From Echinometra lucunter (Eukaryota > Echinodermata > Echinoidea > Camarodonta > Echinometridae), in assembly GCA_029962745.1 (NCBI GenBank), contig CM057157.1, positions 22,376,088-22,440,087 on the forward strand: a DNA stretch of 64,000 nucleotides. Reading direction: 5' to 3'. Shown piece by piece: positions 31,730 to 41,319 of this stretch. The first letter of the stretch is position 1. Each line of letters opens with the position of its first letter. Position numbers and translations under genes: made by a program. The notes beneath the pieces are model-generated. The model searched no databases and was not told where the DNA came from. It worked only from the letters and a program-made list of their open reading frames with translations.

Positions 31730-32257
31730 GTAACAACTAACAACTAACTTTTCCAGGAGACTCGTAACACAAATTCATACCTCTAACTATATATTGTAAA
31801 GTATGTTTCATTGCACATGTAAATATTTTCCTTCTCCCATGTTCCTCCATAACAAAATTTGTCTGTGTTGACAAAACTTGACATAGGGGAGACTTCACAG
31901 AAATCCTTTGTACAGGAGAGAGACACCTAATGCACATCAATAGACAACATTTATTGCCAAATGTAGATAGTGTGTAAACAGGTTGGCACACTAATTTTTC
32001 ATTGTATGGGTTCTGAATTGAAACTGAAAAATTTCATTTGTTAATTTTAGTTATGAATGCAAATTTTTATCTAGATTTAAACTCCCATGTGCCTTTCGCT
32101 ATCGTGTAGACTAATGTCAATTTATATCAGTGCTCCCCAATTTCAAAGCATTCATGTGTATGAAGGTTATCTCATCTAAACATAATTATGCAGTAGGTTA
32201 TTTAGCTTATGTAGAGACCCTATTCAGTCGTATTTTTAAAATTTCCTTTTAATGTAG

Positions 32258-32344
32258 CATGATGCCATAGCAGATGATTGATGCAGACTGGAATTGACAA
32301 ATCCTGAGAGGAACTTACGAGATGTATGACTTGAACATTTGAGA
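32258..32344 (+). ncRNA. Candidate ncRNA exon 4
   Basis: Acceptor AATGTAG and donor GTAAGTTTGC. No open frame spans it. Confidence 0.35.
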
Positions 32345-32874
32345 GTAAGTTTGCTGCTATAAGTAACCAGTCCCCTTAACCATCATTGACCACATTAGGT
32401 GTAAGCAGTCTTAGATGTGATTTACTGTCATAGATGAGATTTTCTAGTTTACCGAAGTACTTTAATTGGTTTCATAGAGTGGTCTACAAAATAAATGTAT
32501 TTAGGCCTACATTTACTAGATTTCAGTAACATTACATCATGCAGTACATAATCTGACCCGTCCAATGTTGTTTGTGACTCGAAGTCCCTTTCATTACCAA
32601 GCATTACTAAATTACCGTATGAGCATTAGTTTACTTCAGAAGTATTTTTCATTTTATATCTTGTCTGCATCATGTATGCTCCAGTTGGGCTATCAGAAAC
32701 ATGAAATTCTAAAATGTCTGTAGGATAAAATATGTGTAGCTGGATTTCTTCACTTGCACACTCCTACCGTGTGCATTTTAGTCCTTCTTGCAGGTGTCTA
32801 AATGTTGTGTGACTAATGCTTATTAAATGCATCTGATATATATTTATTATGTTTGTGGGATTTTTTCTCCACAG

Positions 32875-33385
32875 AGTTCTGGATTATGACTTTGGCTCAT
32901 CCTTCCTGTCACCTAGACTACAGCCTTGACGGTGACTGCAGATGACATCTACTCCCTGATAATGCTTTCTTCATATAGTAGCAAAGATTTTTTCAAAGAG
33001 ATGATTTTAAGATATAATTTATCACTAAATGTCCCATTGAATATCACATTAAATGAAAGCTACAGAGTAAATATTTGGGGATTTCTTGTTTTTTTAAATG
33101 ATTAATGTCAACTCATCTTGCATGAGTTATATGTGTACATAATTAAAAGGACACAATGTCAACTGCCATCTCAAATTTAGAACTGAGAAGAAAGGCTTTT
33201 ACTTTATATTTGCTTTATAGGAATCTAAATCAAAGAATGTAGGAATTCATTAACCCCTAGACTTCTATGAAGATTGGCAAGATGCCTGCAAATTTTACAT
33301 CGAGGTAACTTCAGTTTTGTATGTTTGAAGTTAAAATGTGTTGAATCATTAAATTATTATTCTAATTAAATGTTTACTATCCACA
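32875..33385 (+). ncRNA. Candidate ncRNA terminal exon
   Basis: Strong acceptor TTTTTTCTCCACAG. Runs into AT-rich DNA with an AATTAAA variant poly(A) signal near 33364. End uncertain. Confidence 0.35.
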
Positions 33386-33412
33386 AATGACTGAATGGCC
33401 TATCTTTATTTT

Positions 33413-34126
33413 AGACCCCCTGGGGTCCTGGAGGGGGGGCGGGGGCAAGAATTTGTTCAGTTTTTAGGAAACATGCAAGCGAGGGAACAAAGTAACTAAG
33501 TGGGAGCTTTTGCATTTTTAGAATTGAAATGGAATGATCTGGGTGTAATTTAGGGCATTTCCCCCCCCCCCCCAAAAAAAAAAAAAAAAAAATGTAAGAA
33601 AGAGATAGAAGGGGGTTGATTTTTTTTTTTTTGGGGGGGGGGGGCAACTGCCCCCTATTTGCGTACGGCCATGAGGGTAAACCGAGACTGTGAAGGCTTG
33701 AGAAGGTGAAAAGATAGAAGTGATGTGTTAAATTTAAATTGCTCTAGCAAAGCTCCAAGAGAAAGAAAGTGAACAACTATGCCGAGTAAAAAAGAGTGGA
33801 TATCTTGAAAAGAAGTATTTTTGATAGTAAAATCGGTGGATGAGTGGAGACTGAAGGGTATGAGAGCAGAAATGGACTTGTAAAAAGTGCAGGAAATGGG
33901 GCAATGTGTGATCATTATTTCTTTAGTTCTATGATTGTTTCCCTTCCTCTTCTACTTGATTATTATCATCACCAGATCAGTTTCCCCCTTTTATTCTCTC
34001 TTCTTGGAGCTATCTTTCCCCCTCTCTCCACAATCAGAGTGCCTTCATAATCTTTTCCCACCTCCCAGATTAGCCGGTGAAAGGAGTAGTGCAATAGAGA
34101 GTGAACAAAAAATAAATAAATAAATA
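33413..34126. other. G/C-tract element ends and unrecognised sequence
   Basis: 33413-33660 carries paired G and C runs around CCCCCAAAAAA, ending GCCCCCTATTTGCGTACGG, probably another small non-autonomous insertion. 33660-34120 shows no gene. Confidence 0.35.
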
Positions 34127-34127
34127 A

Positions 34128-34922
34128 ATGGATGCTTGGATTTGGTAATGAATGAAAGTGAATTTCAAAATTAAATCTGTGTACACAACATGGCAGAAAG
34201 CGGACAAAATAAACAATCTCTCATTCTACCCTTCACAATGGTTCTGGTAGTCAAAAGAACATCCCTTCACAGCTATTATGTTTAATCATGTAGTTCCAGG
34301 TGAATATGCATGTGGCACCTGTTCCACATATTTTAGACAATAGCAGTGAAGGGATGTTCTTTTGACTACCAGAACCATTGTGAAGGGTAGAATGAGGGTT
34401 TTTTTTTATTTTGTCCGCTTTCTTTGTCCGTCATGTTCATAGTGACAGTTACAAAGAAATTATAACAGGTTATTCTTTTGAGGGTTCAGATAAAAAATAG
34501 ATTAATCAATTAGGGGATGCTTGCATTTGATAATGAATGAAAGTGAATTTCAAAATTAAATCTGTGCACACAAAGACTGAAGTACAGTTACAAAGAAATT
34601 ATAACAGATAGGTTATTTTCATTTGAGGGTTCAGATAAAAAGAAATAGATTAATTAATTAGGGGATGCTTGCATTTGATAATGAATGAAAGTAAATTTCA
34701 AAATCAAATCTGTGTACACAAAGACTGAAGTACAGTTAGAAAGAAATTATAACAGATAGGTTATTCATTTGAGGGTTCAGATAAAAAATAGATTAATTAA
34801 TTAGGGGATGCTTGCATTTGATAATGAATGAAAGTGAATTTTAAAATTAAATCTGTGTACACAAAGACTGAAGTACAGTTAGAAAGAAATTATAACAGAT
34901 AGGTTATTCATTTGAGGGTTCA
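34128..34922. repeat. ~145-bp tandem repeat, four copies
   Basis: Units start GGATGCTTGCATTTGATAAT at about 34128, 34513, 34661 and 34805, and share TCTGTGTACACAAAGACTGA. The first copy is split by a palindromic MITE. Confidence 0.88.
34189..34435. mobile_element. Palindromic MITE inside the tandem repeat
   Basis: Arms AAAGCGGACAAAAT ... CTACCCTTCACAATGGTTCT ... GAACATCCCTTCAC and their inverse. CATG lies at both edges (34189 and 34432). Confidence 0.82.
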
Positions 34923-35354
34923 GGCCTTCATTTATTTATTTTTTTTTTTTTTTAAAGAAGGATCCAACCAACTATTGTAGAAGCCACCAATCAAAAATTC
35001 ATCGACTCGAAGATATGATACATACCCAGTCTGAGTCATGTGTTAAGTAAACAAGAAAGGAGAAAGGTTTCCGTATAATAGATTGGAGGCTCCGCCCCTT
35101 ACTTATATTTTTTGTGATCGATAACCAGTTTGAGTGCGTTGGCTGGCGCATCAGAAATGGCCGAAGTTGATTTGCTACATCCCTTGCGCGGCCAGCGCGC
35201 AACGTGTGAATAAAATTACAATAAATGCATATATTACGCGATTTGACCTTTCCTCTCGCGCTGATGTCTGCATTGTTTCGCATCGCGTACTATTTGTCAT
35301 GTGGGTACGCTGTGTGAAGGGGAGCATCTCACAAAATGCATAATTCATGACAGC

Positions 35355-35419
35355 TCATGAATTATTTAGAAGGGCTTATTTCGGCTTCTAATGGACGAAA
35401 GGTAATGGCGGAGCTTAGG
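35355..35419. repeat. Inner inverted repeat, right arm
   Basis: Inverse of 29513-29572 (AGAAGGGCTTATTTCGGCTT ... GGACGAAA), continuing with GGCGGAGCTTA against TTAAGCCCCGCC. Confidence 0.85.
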
Positions 35420-36421
35420 GGGCTTGGGGGAGGGTGCAGGGAGGGGGGAGTTTCCCCCCTCCCGCGCGAAGCGCGGAAGCTCCGACGTTTGATGACTTGT
35501 ACTGTTATGGATAAACGTGTCATGAATCTACCGACCGGAAAAGGATATTTTTTCATGAACTTGGAAACATGATTATAAAAACATGCAGCCCAAATAATCT
35601 TCTTAAGTTTCAAACAAATGCCAGGGTTACACAAAATACTTAATTACTTATGATAATAATACAGACAAAGAAAGACACTATGAAATAAAAAGGACGAGCA
35701 TGGAGAGGGTGTGATTCGGTGGGGTACCTGGGTTTCACTCCCACAGTGGCGTAGCTAGGATTTCATTTTAGTGGGGCGGTTGTGAGAGCGCGAAGCGCGC
35801 TCCCTAGGGGGGAGGGTCCAGTAAGGGGGAGTTTTTTCCCCTCCCGCGCGAAGCGCGGAAGCTCCGACGTTTCTTTAAATTGTACCTTGTCTGCTCCCGC
35901 TCTTCTTACGTTCTCTTACCTTTTTTCTTTTCTCGCTTCTGCTTTTTTTTCCTTCTACTTTTTCTTTCTTTTTTGCTGGTGTTTTGGAGGGGTGACCGTC
36001 CCCATCGTCCCCCCCCCCTGGCTACGCAAGTGCACTCCCATGGTAAAGGAGTTTTTTTGCAGTATTGATGGTTTGCAACTCTGTAAAAGAACACTATTTG
36101 GGACTGCAAACTTAAAGCCCGTGTCTAGTTTTGGTAAATCTAAGAATATTCATTATCAAAGTTTGAATCCATTGTCAGATAAACAGATAAAACCAAGTGT
36201 TATCATAAAACACATTAGTACTGATATTATGCATGTTTTCTGCCTTGCTATGCATGCTATTTGGGAAATTGTGAATGCGTTACTTAACAGTAGAAAGGGA
36301 GTCTAGGGAGAAGTAATGAAATTCGTGTGATAACACTTATATAAAATTGAAAATAAACCATGGTTGAAATTTATTTGGGGGGGCTGGCGCCCCCCCAAGC
36401 CCCCCCTCCAGTACGCCAGTG

Positions 36422-36429
36422 CCTGCATG
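36422..36429. repeat. Target-site duplication CCTGCATG, right copy
   Basis: Matches 29158-29165. Confidence 0.92.
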
Positions 36430-36577
36430 GGAGGCCATTCAACCTGGTGGTTCATTGCGATGCTTCGGTTTTTGAAAAGTTCTTGCAGTCACTCCCTGAC
36501 GATCACTCTCCGATATGGTGGTGCTCCATCCTGTACCCACGAGATTATTTCGTAGCTCTCATTGTCAACGAAGTGTT
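36430..36577 (-). pseudogene. Mariner-like transposase, second-Asp piece
   Basis: Minus strand reads HFVDNESYEIISWVQDGAPP then YRRVIVRE, a stop, LQELFKNR and VEWPP. This is the QDGAPPH-type second aspartate block. Both ends are hAT target duplications. Confidence 0.85.
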
Positions 36578-36585
36578 GCTCAAGC
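36578..36585. repeat. Target-site duplication GCTCAAGC, left copy
   Basis: Eight bases before CAGTAGCGTA; repeated at 38145-38152. Confidence 0.92.
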
Positions 36586-36794
36586 CAGTAGCGTATCGTG
36601 GGTCAACGCATGCATTGAGGGGGCACAGAGTGGAAAAGTGTGTGCGGGTGGGGTGTGTCACATGTATATCATTTCTATCGTGTTAACAATAACACCAATA
36701 ATCACGAAACAAGGTGTCTTTAGGGACGTGAAGCGTTTTTAAATTGGGGGGAAATGACGCATCTTGCTAGATACCAACCTCTTTTTAAATTTTG

Positions 36795-37560
36795 CGAGCG
36801 AGCGAAACGAGTGAGCCAGAAAAATACAACTTTACAATGGAAAAATGTCTTGTAGGCCCTATTTTGTTATTGAAAAAATACAATGTCGAACCACTATAGG
36901 CCTAAAGATATCTCAGTTATATATCTGGTCACCTCGCTGCTAATGGCTCTCTAGTTTGGCACTCTCTGGTCTATTGATTGCCGTCTGAACCCATCCTGTT
37001 TCTAAATTTTACGAGCGAGCGAAGCGAGCGAGGAAACACACAATCTGTTGATAGTAGAAGTAGTAAACCTTTCAGTAAATTACATGATTGAGTTTACATG
37101 ATTATGAAACACCTTAATTGTTTATTCCTTCTCCTCACCTAATTTCTTTGCTTTCAAAAACCTTTAAGCAACAATTTAACGAGTACGCGTAGCGAGCGAG
37201 GAAAAATATGTACCATTTTTTTAGAAGTTATTTCCTCGTCGAAATACAGATATGTAAATAATCTATTCAATCACCCTGTGCTGAATATGACTCCATTTAG
37301 GTACCTCAGGGAAAAACTCGCTCGCTGTCCGAAGCCACTGTGTTTTACGAGCGAGCAAAGTCAGCAATACCCACCCCCCCCCCCCAAAAAAAAAAAAAAA
37401 TACATGTATATGAATGGATTCGTCAGCAAAATACAGTAGATGATTTTTACGCTGCCCTAATATTATCATTCTAATTGCTAGCTTGCTTCGAAAATAAGAC
37501 GATTTCCGTTCTCGAAATCATCTTGTTTCTAGCTTTTACGAACGAGAGTAGCAAGCTAGT
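36795..37560. repeat. Array of GAGCGAGCG-AAGC-type palindromes
   Basis: Five diverged units spaced roughly 120-230 bases, each after a T-rich stretch: GCGAGCGAGCGAAACGAG, ACGAGCGAGCGAAGCGAGCG, ACGAGTACGCGTAGCGAGCG, ACTCGCTCGCTG...ACGAGCGAGCAAAG, ACGAACGAGAGTAGCAAGC. Confidence 0.7.
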
Positions 37561-37672
37561 GGACGAAAAAAATAGAAATCTTTGTTTTCATCTAGGCCAT
37601 TACAGATTATGTACTGGAATTGTTTTTATTTTAGGTAAACTTGTCGTTCAGATTTCTTGGAGTGTAATCCGG

Positions 37673-37819
37673 GGCCCCGTCTTATAAAGAGTTACGATTG
37701 ATTCAAATCGGTCTCAAGGTGAGATTGGTCTCTACTGTGTACTTAGGAAACATGAGTTGAGATCTATCTCAAGTTGAGACTGATTTGAATCAGTTGCAAC
37801 TCTATATAAGACGGGTCCC
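37673..37819. mobile_element. Short inverted-repeat MITE
   Basis: GGCCCCGTCTTATAAAGAGT ... GATTCAAATCGGTCTCAA pairs with TTGAGACTGATTTGAATC ... CTCTATATAAGACGGGTCCC. Confidence 0.85.
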
Positions 37820-38144
37820 TGTATACTAATATCCTATGAGTGGAAGAATAGTAGCCTATAGCATCAGACTGAGGCACAAGATACAAATCGATTCCTTTCA
37901 TAAGAACAGTAATTATCATCGTCACTGGTTAAGTTACTTAAATGCTAGCGAGTAAGCGATTCCCGCTTTCCCATATTTCTTTTCCTTGTTTTCCTTCTTT
38001 CTTTGTACTTTCCTTCTCCTTTCTTTTCTCTTTCTTTTCTTTTCTTTTTTTTTTCCCTTTTCTTTCTTTTTTTTTTATTTTTGCCAGTCGATTGGGGGAG
38101 GGCACGTGCCCCCCCCCCCTGTACCCTATGTAGTTACGCCACTG

Positions 38145-38152
38145 GCTCAAGC
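38145..38152. repeat. Target-site duplication GCTCAAGC, right copy
   Basis: Matches 36578-36585. Confidence 0.92.
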
Positions 38153-38475
38153 TCTGGAATGTAAGTAGCGTTCTCCATCGAGATTCCGTTCAGGAAGAAG
38201 AAGGGTCCGATGAGAGCTCCATTATCACAGAGCTCTACCCAGACGGAAACCTTCTCGTGACTGATGTTGACTTCGTAGTGGAAAAGAGGCGGGTTGCGGT
38301 TTGACGAATACTCTCGAACGCCGTGGTTTTAATTTTGCCGTTCACGAAGAAGGACGCTTGGTCCCCAATGATGATGTCTTCGGGAAACCTTGGTCCAAGA
38401 TCCAGCAGCCATTGGGAGTATCGGAGTCGTCAGGGTCTTTCTTCTTCCAGCAGCTAATGCCGGATGCACAGACTT
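38153..38475 (-). pseudogene. Mariner-like transposase, first-Asp piece
   Basis: Minus strand reads EDIIIGDQASFFVNGKIKT, a frame slip, REYSSNRNPPLFHYEVNISH, EKVSVWVELCDNGALIGPFF and FNGISMENATYIPELE. This is the block around the first catalytic aspartate. Confidence 0.88.
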
Positions 38476-39523
38476 GGAGTTATAACTGTACAGTGGAAAT
38501 TTGCTAAATTAACTCCTATCCCAAAATCTCACCCACCATGCATTGAAAATTTACGTCCTATAGCCTTGACGTCTTATTTTTCTAAGGTAGCTGAATCTTT
38601 TATAGCTAAATGGTTATTGCAAGATATTGAAAATCATCATGATCATATTGATACTCATCAGTTTGGTAATAGACCTGGCTTATCTACTACTCACTACCTC
38701 AACTTACCTCAACTACTCACTACCTCAACTTACCCTTTAAAGACTTAGTATTAATATACGCAGGTTATATACGACCAATCTTGGAATATTGTGTTTCACA
38801 GTAGTCTTACACTTGAACAAACAAACCGTCTAGAAAAAATACAACGCAGGGTTTGCGAGATTATTTTAGGACACAATTTCATCTCATATTCCAATGCATG
38901 TCAAGTTTGTAATTTACCTACTCTTGAGGACAGAAGACTAGCACTTTGCGGGAAATTCGCTAAGTCTTTTACAAAACATTCTATTTGTCAAATCTGGTTA
39001 CCTCAGAAAAAAGACATCGAAATAGTATAAGACACACTAATACGTACCGTCAGTTTAAATTCAAAACAGAAAGGTTCAAAAATAGCAAACTTCCATTTTT
39101 AGTTAATATGCTAAACAATATTTGAAGATTTCCCTGATTCTTTCACTTCACAAATGTTAGTTTCCCGCTCAGTCTTGGTCTCCTTCCTCTATATTCACAT
39201 ATTCATCTTCTGTATTGCCTTTATACCCTCCTACCTTACCTTCAAACATCATCTCATCCTCTTACCTGTTGTGCATGCGAAGGAGATTGAATGTTTGTGC
39301 TAAGTTTTTACATAATTATACTGTTATTTAACCAACTTCTATGTACCTTGCCACTATCTGTACATTGACCATTTCAAACATATATATTTTTTAAATTTTA
39401 TAAATATGCCAAACATGTTAACATGAATTTTCCAGCTTTAGCTGCTTTTCATGTGAAATGACTATGTAATGTATCAAGCATGTTTATTCCAAATAAAACC
39501 ATTTTTGATTGATTGATTGATTG
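38476..39523 (+). mobile_element. LINE, internally deleted, inserted in the mariner pseudogene
   Basis: Plus strand: TPIPKSHPPCIENLRPIALT then FSKVAESFIAKWL and QFGNRPGLSTTHYL, reverse transcriptase motifs 0-2 (up to 38700). The catalytic palm is deleted at about 38750, then YIRPILEYCVS and TNRLEKIQRRVCEIILGHNF, the ORF2 C-terminal domain. The 3' UTR ends CCAAATAAAACC then four GATT units, a CR1/L2-style tail. ACTTG is present just left of the element and just right of the tail, a possible duplication. Confidence 0.8.
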
Positions 39524-39544
39524 ACTTGTACTGGTACCACTGAA

Positions 39545-39725
39545 TGTGCAGTCGAATTATCATGTGGAAGGGAGAACTCGACAGTGCAAGTCATGCTTGT
39601 AGAGACATTCCTGCTGAATGGCTGCGACGTTGTCCCCCGTTTGGACTGACCTCGGTCTCCCAGATCGACCATTATTCATGCTCAAGCTTGTGCCTTCATT
39701 CAGTTATTTTCCGACGTTCTTCCAT
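39545..39725 (-). pseudogene. Mariner-like transposase, N-terminal piece
   Basis: Minus strand reads GRSGRPRSVQTGDNVAAIQQ then ECLYKHDLHCRVLPST and a stop. The SGRPRSV-T--N linker is typical for the region between the helix-turn-helix motifs of mariner-type transposases. Confidence 0.65.
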
Positions 39726-40550
39726 AATTATTGACTTTGACGGACCATTCCGATCAGGAAACCGACGACAGAAAGCCTGAGGAACTTGCTGCAGTCTTCC
39801 AGTGCGGTTCTCTTTGCTCTGTGGTAAGCTGCATGGTCAGACAGGCAAGCGAAAAGCTCATACTTACAACCTGTATTCACTATTACTGAGGAATTTCGTG
39901 AAACAAAAAATAACAAAGAACATGAAAGAAATGCTAATGAACCATCAATTTCTTAGTCAAGGTCGTCGTTTCCTTGCAAATCTCGACCGCTTATTCTCCA
40001 TGTTCTCGCAACTTGATTTTGACGTTTAAATTTCAAACTCTACTTGCTCATCTACTCGTCAAAAGAACGAAGAGAAACTGAAATTTATATTGATGCATTA
40101 TGATATTTCATGAAATGTATCGTTTCGCCTAAAAATAACTGACTGCCCCGGTTTCCTTTTTCAGGGACGCGCTCTATGTTCCTCGTTCCGCAGGGTATTC
40201 AGACTAACAAACACTCTACAGTTCTCTAAGTGCTAACGATTTGCACTCTTATTAACATCTTCTGGTTCAAATGTTTATTTAAAAATGATGTATTTTTCAG
40301 CAAACCACAAAAAGTCTGGAAAGATATGAAGCTTTCGTGAGAAATTAGTATTCAATGATTGCAAAGCATCGAAGACTTTTCGAAAATACTTTATTCCTTT
40401 TTTATCTAGACAGCTAGAAAATTGAATTGTACTGATGTAAAATAAATGTTTGATCTTTTTAAAGATAAGAGACATGAGTGCGAGGGAACCAAAAAAAAAA
40501 GCATTTTGCATTGAAGGAGTTCATTTTGGTGTGTGTTCGTTCATAGTTAT
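39726..40550. other. Intergenic, no gene recognised
   Basis: May contain further decayed transposase N-terminus next to 39725. Otherwise AT-rich without a supported feature. Confidence 0.45.
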
Positions 40551-40554
40551 GTGG

Positions 40555-40659
40555 GCGGTTAAAGAATTTTCTTTATCTCCCTCTCTACCCTCTCTCTCTC
40601 CTTCGTTCTCCCTCTTATATCGATGTACATGATTGGTCATTTTGAAGATGAATGAAAAA

Positions 40660-40690
<31 letters not shown>

Positions 40691-40865
40691 TCCTCTTATA
40701 TAATTTCTAATTTGTAGGCGAATGGAAATCTGGCTCTCTCTTTCCTTCGTTCTCCCTCTTATATAATCGATACTTTGAGAGTGAATGAAAATTGCTTTTT
40801 CTTTTTCTCTCTCTCCTTCACGTTTTATATAAACGCTATTTAAAGGTGAAAGAAAATTAATCTCT
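40555..40865. repeat. ~85-bp tandem repeat with CT tracts, upstream of receptor exon 1
   Basis: Four units of the type CTTATATAA(T) - short spacer - GAAGATGAATGAAAA - CT-rich. Each has a TATATAA string. It lies 400-700 bases upstream of the receptor start codon. Confidence 0.7.
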
Positions 40866-41273
40866 TTGCAGTGTACCGTATGTTCAGTGAGAGTGACGCA
40901 CAGTTTACAACGGCCAACCACGGATGGGCATGCAAAAATGAATTATTTATATATTCATGTACATGCTTCAGCCAATCAGGAGAGCGCGATTATTGTACTT
41001 CATAATTTCATGTGTGCTTATCAATGTACATGTAGACATTTCAGAGTTCCTCTTTTTCCTGCTCTTCTTGTCTTTCTGTTGTAGTGATGTTTCAAATAAA
41101 CATTGCATCGAAACATTTACGGCAGTCTTGCCGGCGCTGATAGCCGACGACCGACGAATAAATCGAATCTTCTAGATCTCTTTCAGAGAAGCAAGAGCAC
41201 GCATCGTGCAAGCGCTCCACCCGTCGACTGTCTGGCAGAGCTGAACTGATGTCCTGGCGGAGATCAGTGGAAG

Positions 41274-41319
41274 ATGCCTGCACCAATGCTGATTCTCGTT
41301 CTGGCAGCTTTGTCAACAG
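41274..41319 (+). CDS. Receptor exon 1: signal peptide
   Basis: ATG in GGAAGATGCC, encoding [15 protein letters not shown] plus a split Gly codon, then donor GTAGGATT. Hydrophobic core with small residues at the end, as in a signal peptide. Phase 1 matches the acceptor at 57375. A 5' UTR probably lies in the GC-richer stretch from about 41115. Confidence 0.6.

Larger units (their letters stand above)
29690..33390 (+). ncRNA. Candidate five-exon noncoding RNA inside the hAT-like element
   Basis: Five blocks are bounded by good splice signals on the plus strand: end of exon 1 at 29745 (AAAAC|GTGAGTAG), 30733-30842 (CCCACAG...GACAG|GTAACAAC), 31625-31729 (TCACACAG...GACAG|GTAACAAC), 32258-32344 (AATGTAG...GAGA|GTAAGT) and from 32875 (TTTCTCCACAG). 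Exons 2 and 3 are diverged duplicates sharing ATATTGGAAGGCTGGAAGAA. Stops occur in all frames when exons are joined; the longest ATG frame in exon 2 is 20 codons. Start and 3' end are not fixed (AATTAAA near 33364 may serve as poly(A) signal). Alternative: a decayed protein gene. Confidence 0.4.
29166..36421. mobile_element. 7.26 kb hAT-like element (CAGTGGCGTA ends, 8-bp duplication)
   Basis: Starts CAGTGGCGTAATGAGCC and ends CTCCAGTACGCCAGTG, bounded by 8-bp direct repeats, the duplication length of hAT transposons. Subterminal G-runs and C-runs pair across palindromes such as GCGAGGAGCGAAGCGACC and GAGCGCGCGAAGCGCGCTC. The outer ~200 bases (left) and ~840 bases (right) match the 1 kb copy at 61205-62202. 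The interior has a second inverted repeat (29513-29572 with 35355-35419), a candidate spliced RNA (29.7-33.4 kb), a ~145-bp tandem repeat and a palindromic MITE. I found no hAT transposase, so it is non-autonomous or has been rebuilt by later insertions. Confidence 0.8.
36586..38144. mobile_element. 1.56 kb hAT-like element
   Basis: Starts CAGTAGCGTATCGTG and ends TATGTAGTTACGCCACTG with an 8-bp duplication. Interior: an array of GCGAGCGAAGCGAGCG palindromes (36790-37550), a short inverted-repeat MITE (37673-37819) and a T/C-rich stretch. No transposase. Confidence 0.85.
28930..39725 (-). pseudogene. Mariner-like transposase pseudogene split by three insertions
   Basis: Four minus-strand pieces lie in the right order: an N-terminal block (about 39545-39725), a first catalytic-Asp block (38153-38475), a second (36430-36577) and a third with the C-terminus (28930-29157). 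Removing a LINE, a 1559-bp hAT-like element and a 7256-bp hAT-like element, each at a visible junction, brings them together. All three mariner-type aspartate contexts are recognisable: GDQASFFVNG, WVQDGAPPYRR and FSPCDFFLWGY. Frameshifts and stops in every piece show it was dead or dying. It decoded DNA transposition in the nucleus. The Asp-to-Asp spacing in the last pair is about 40, more than in classic DD34D mariners, but indels make this uncertain. Confidence 0.85.

Noticed and set aside
35782..36306. 174-residue plus-strand open frame
   Set aside because: It runs through the right part of the hAT-like element, a T/C-rich tract and AT-rich DNA. The related copy at 61570 diverges with frameshifts, so it is not conserved as protein.
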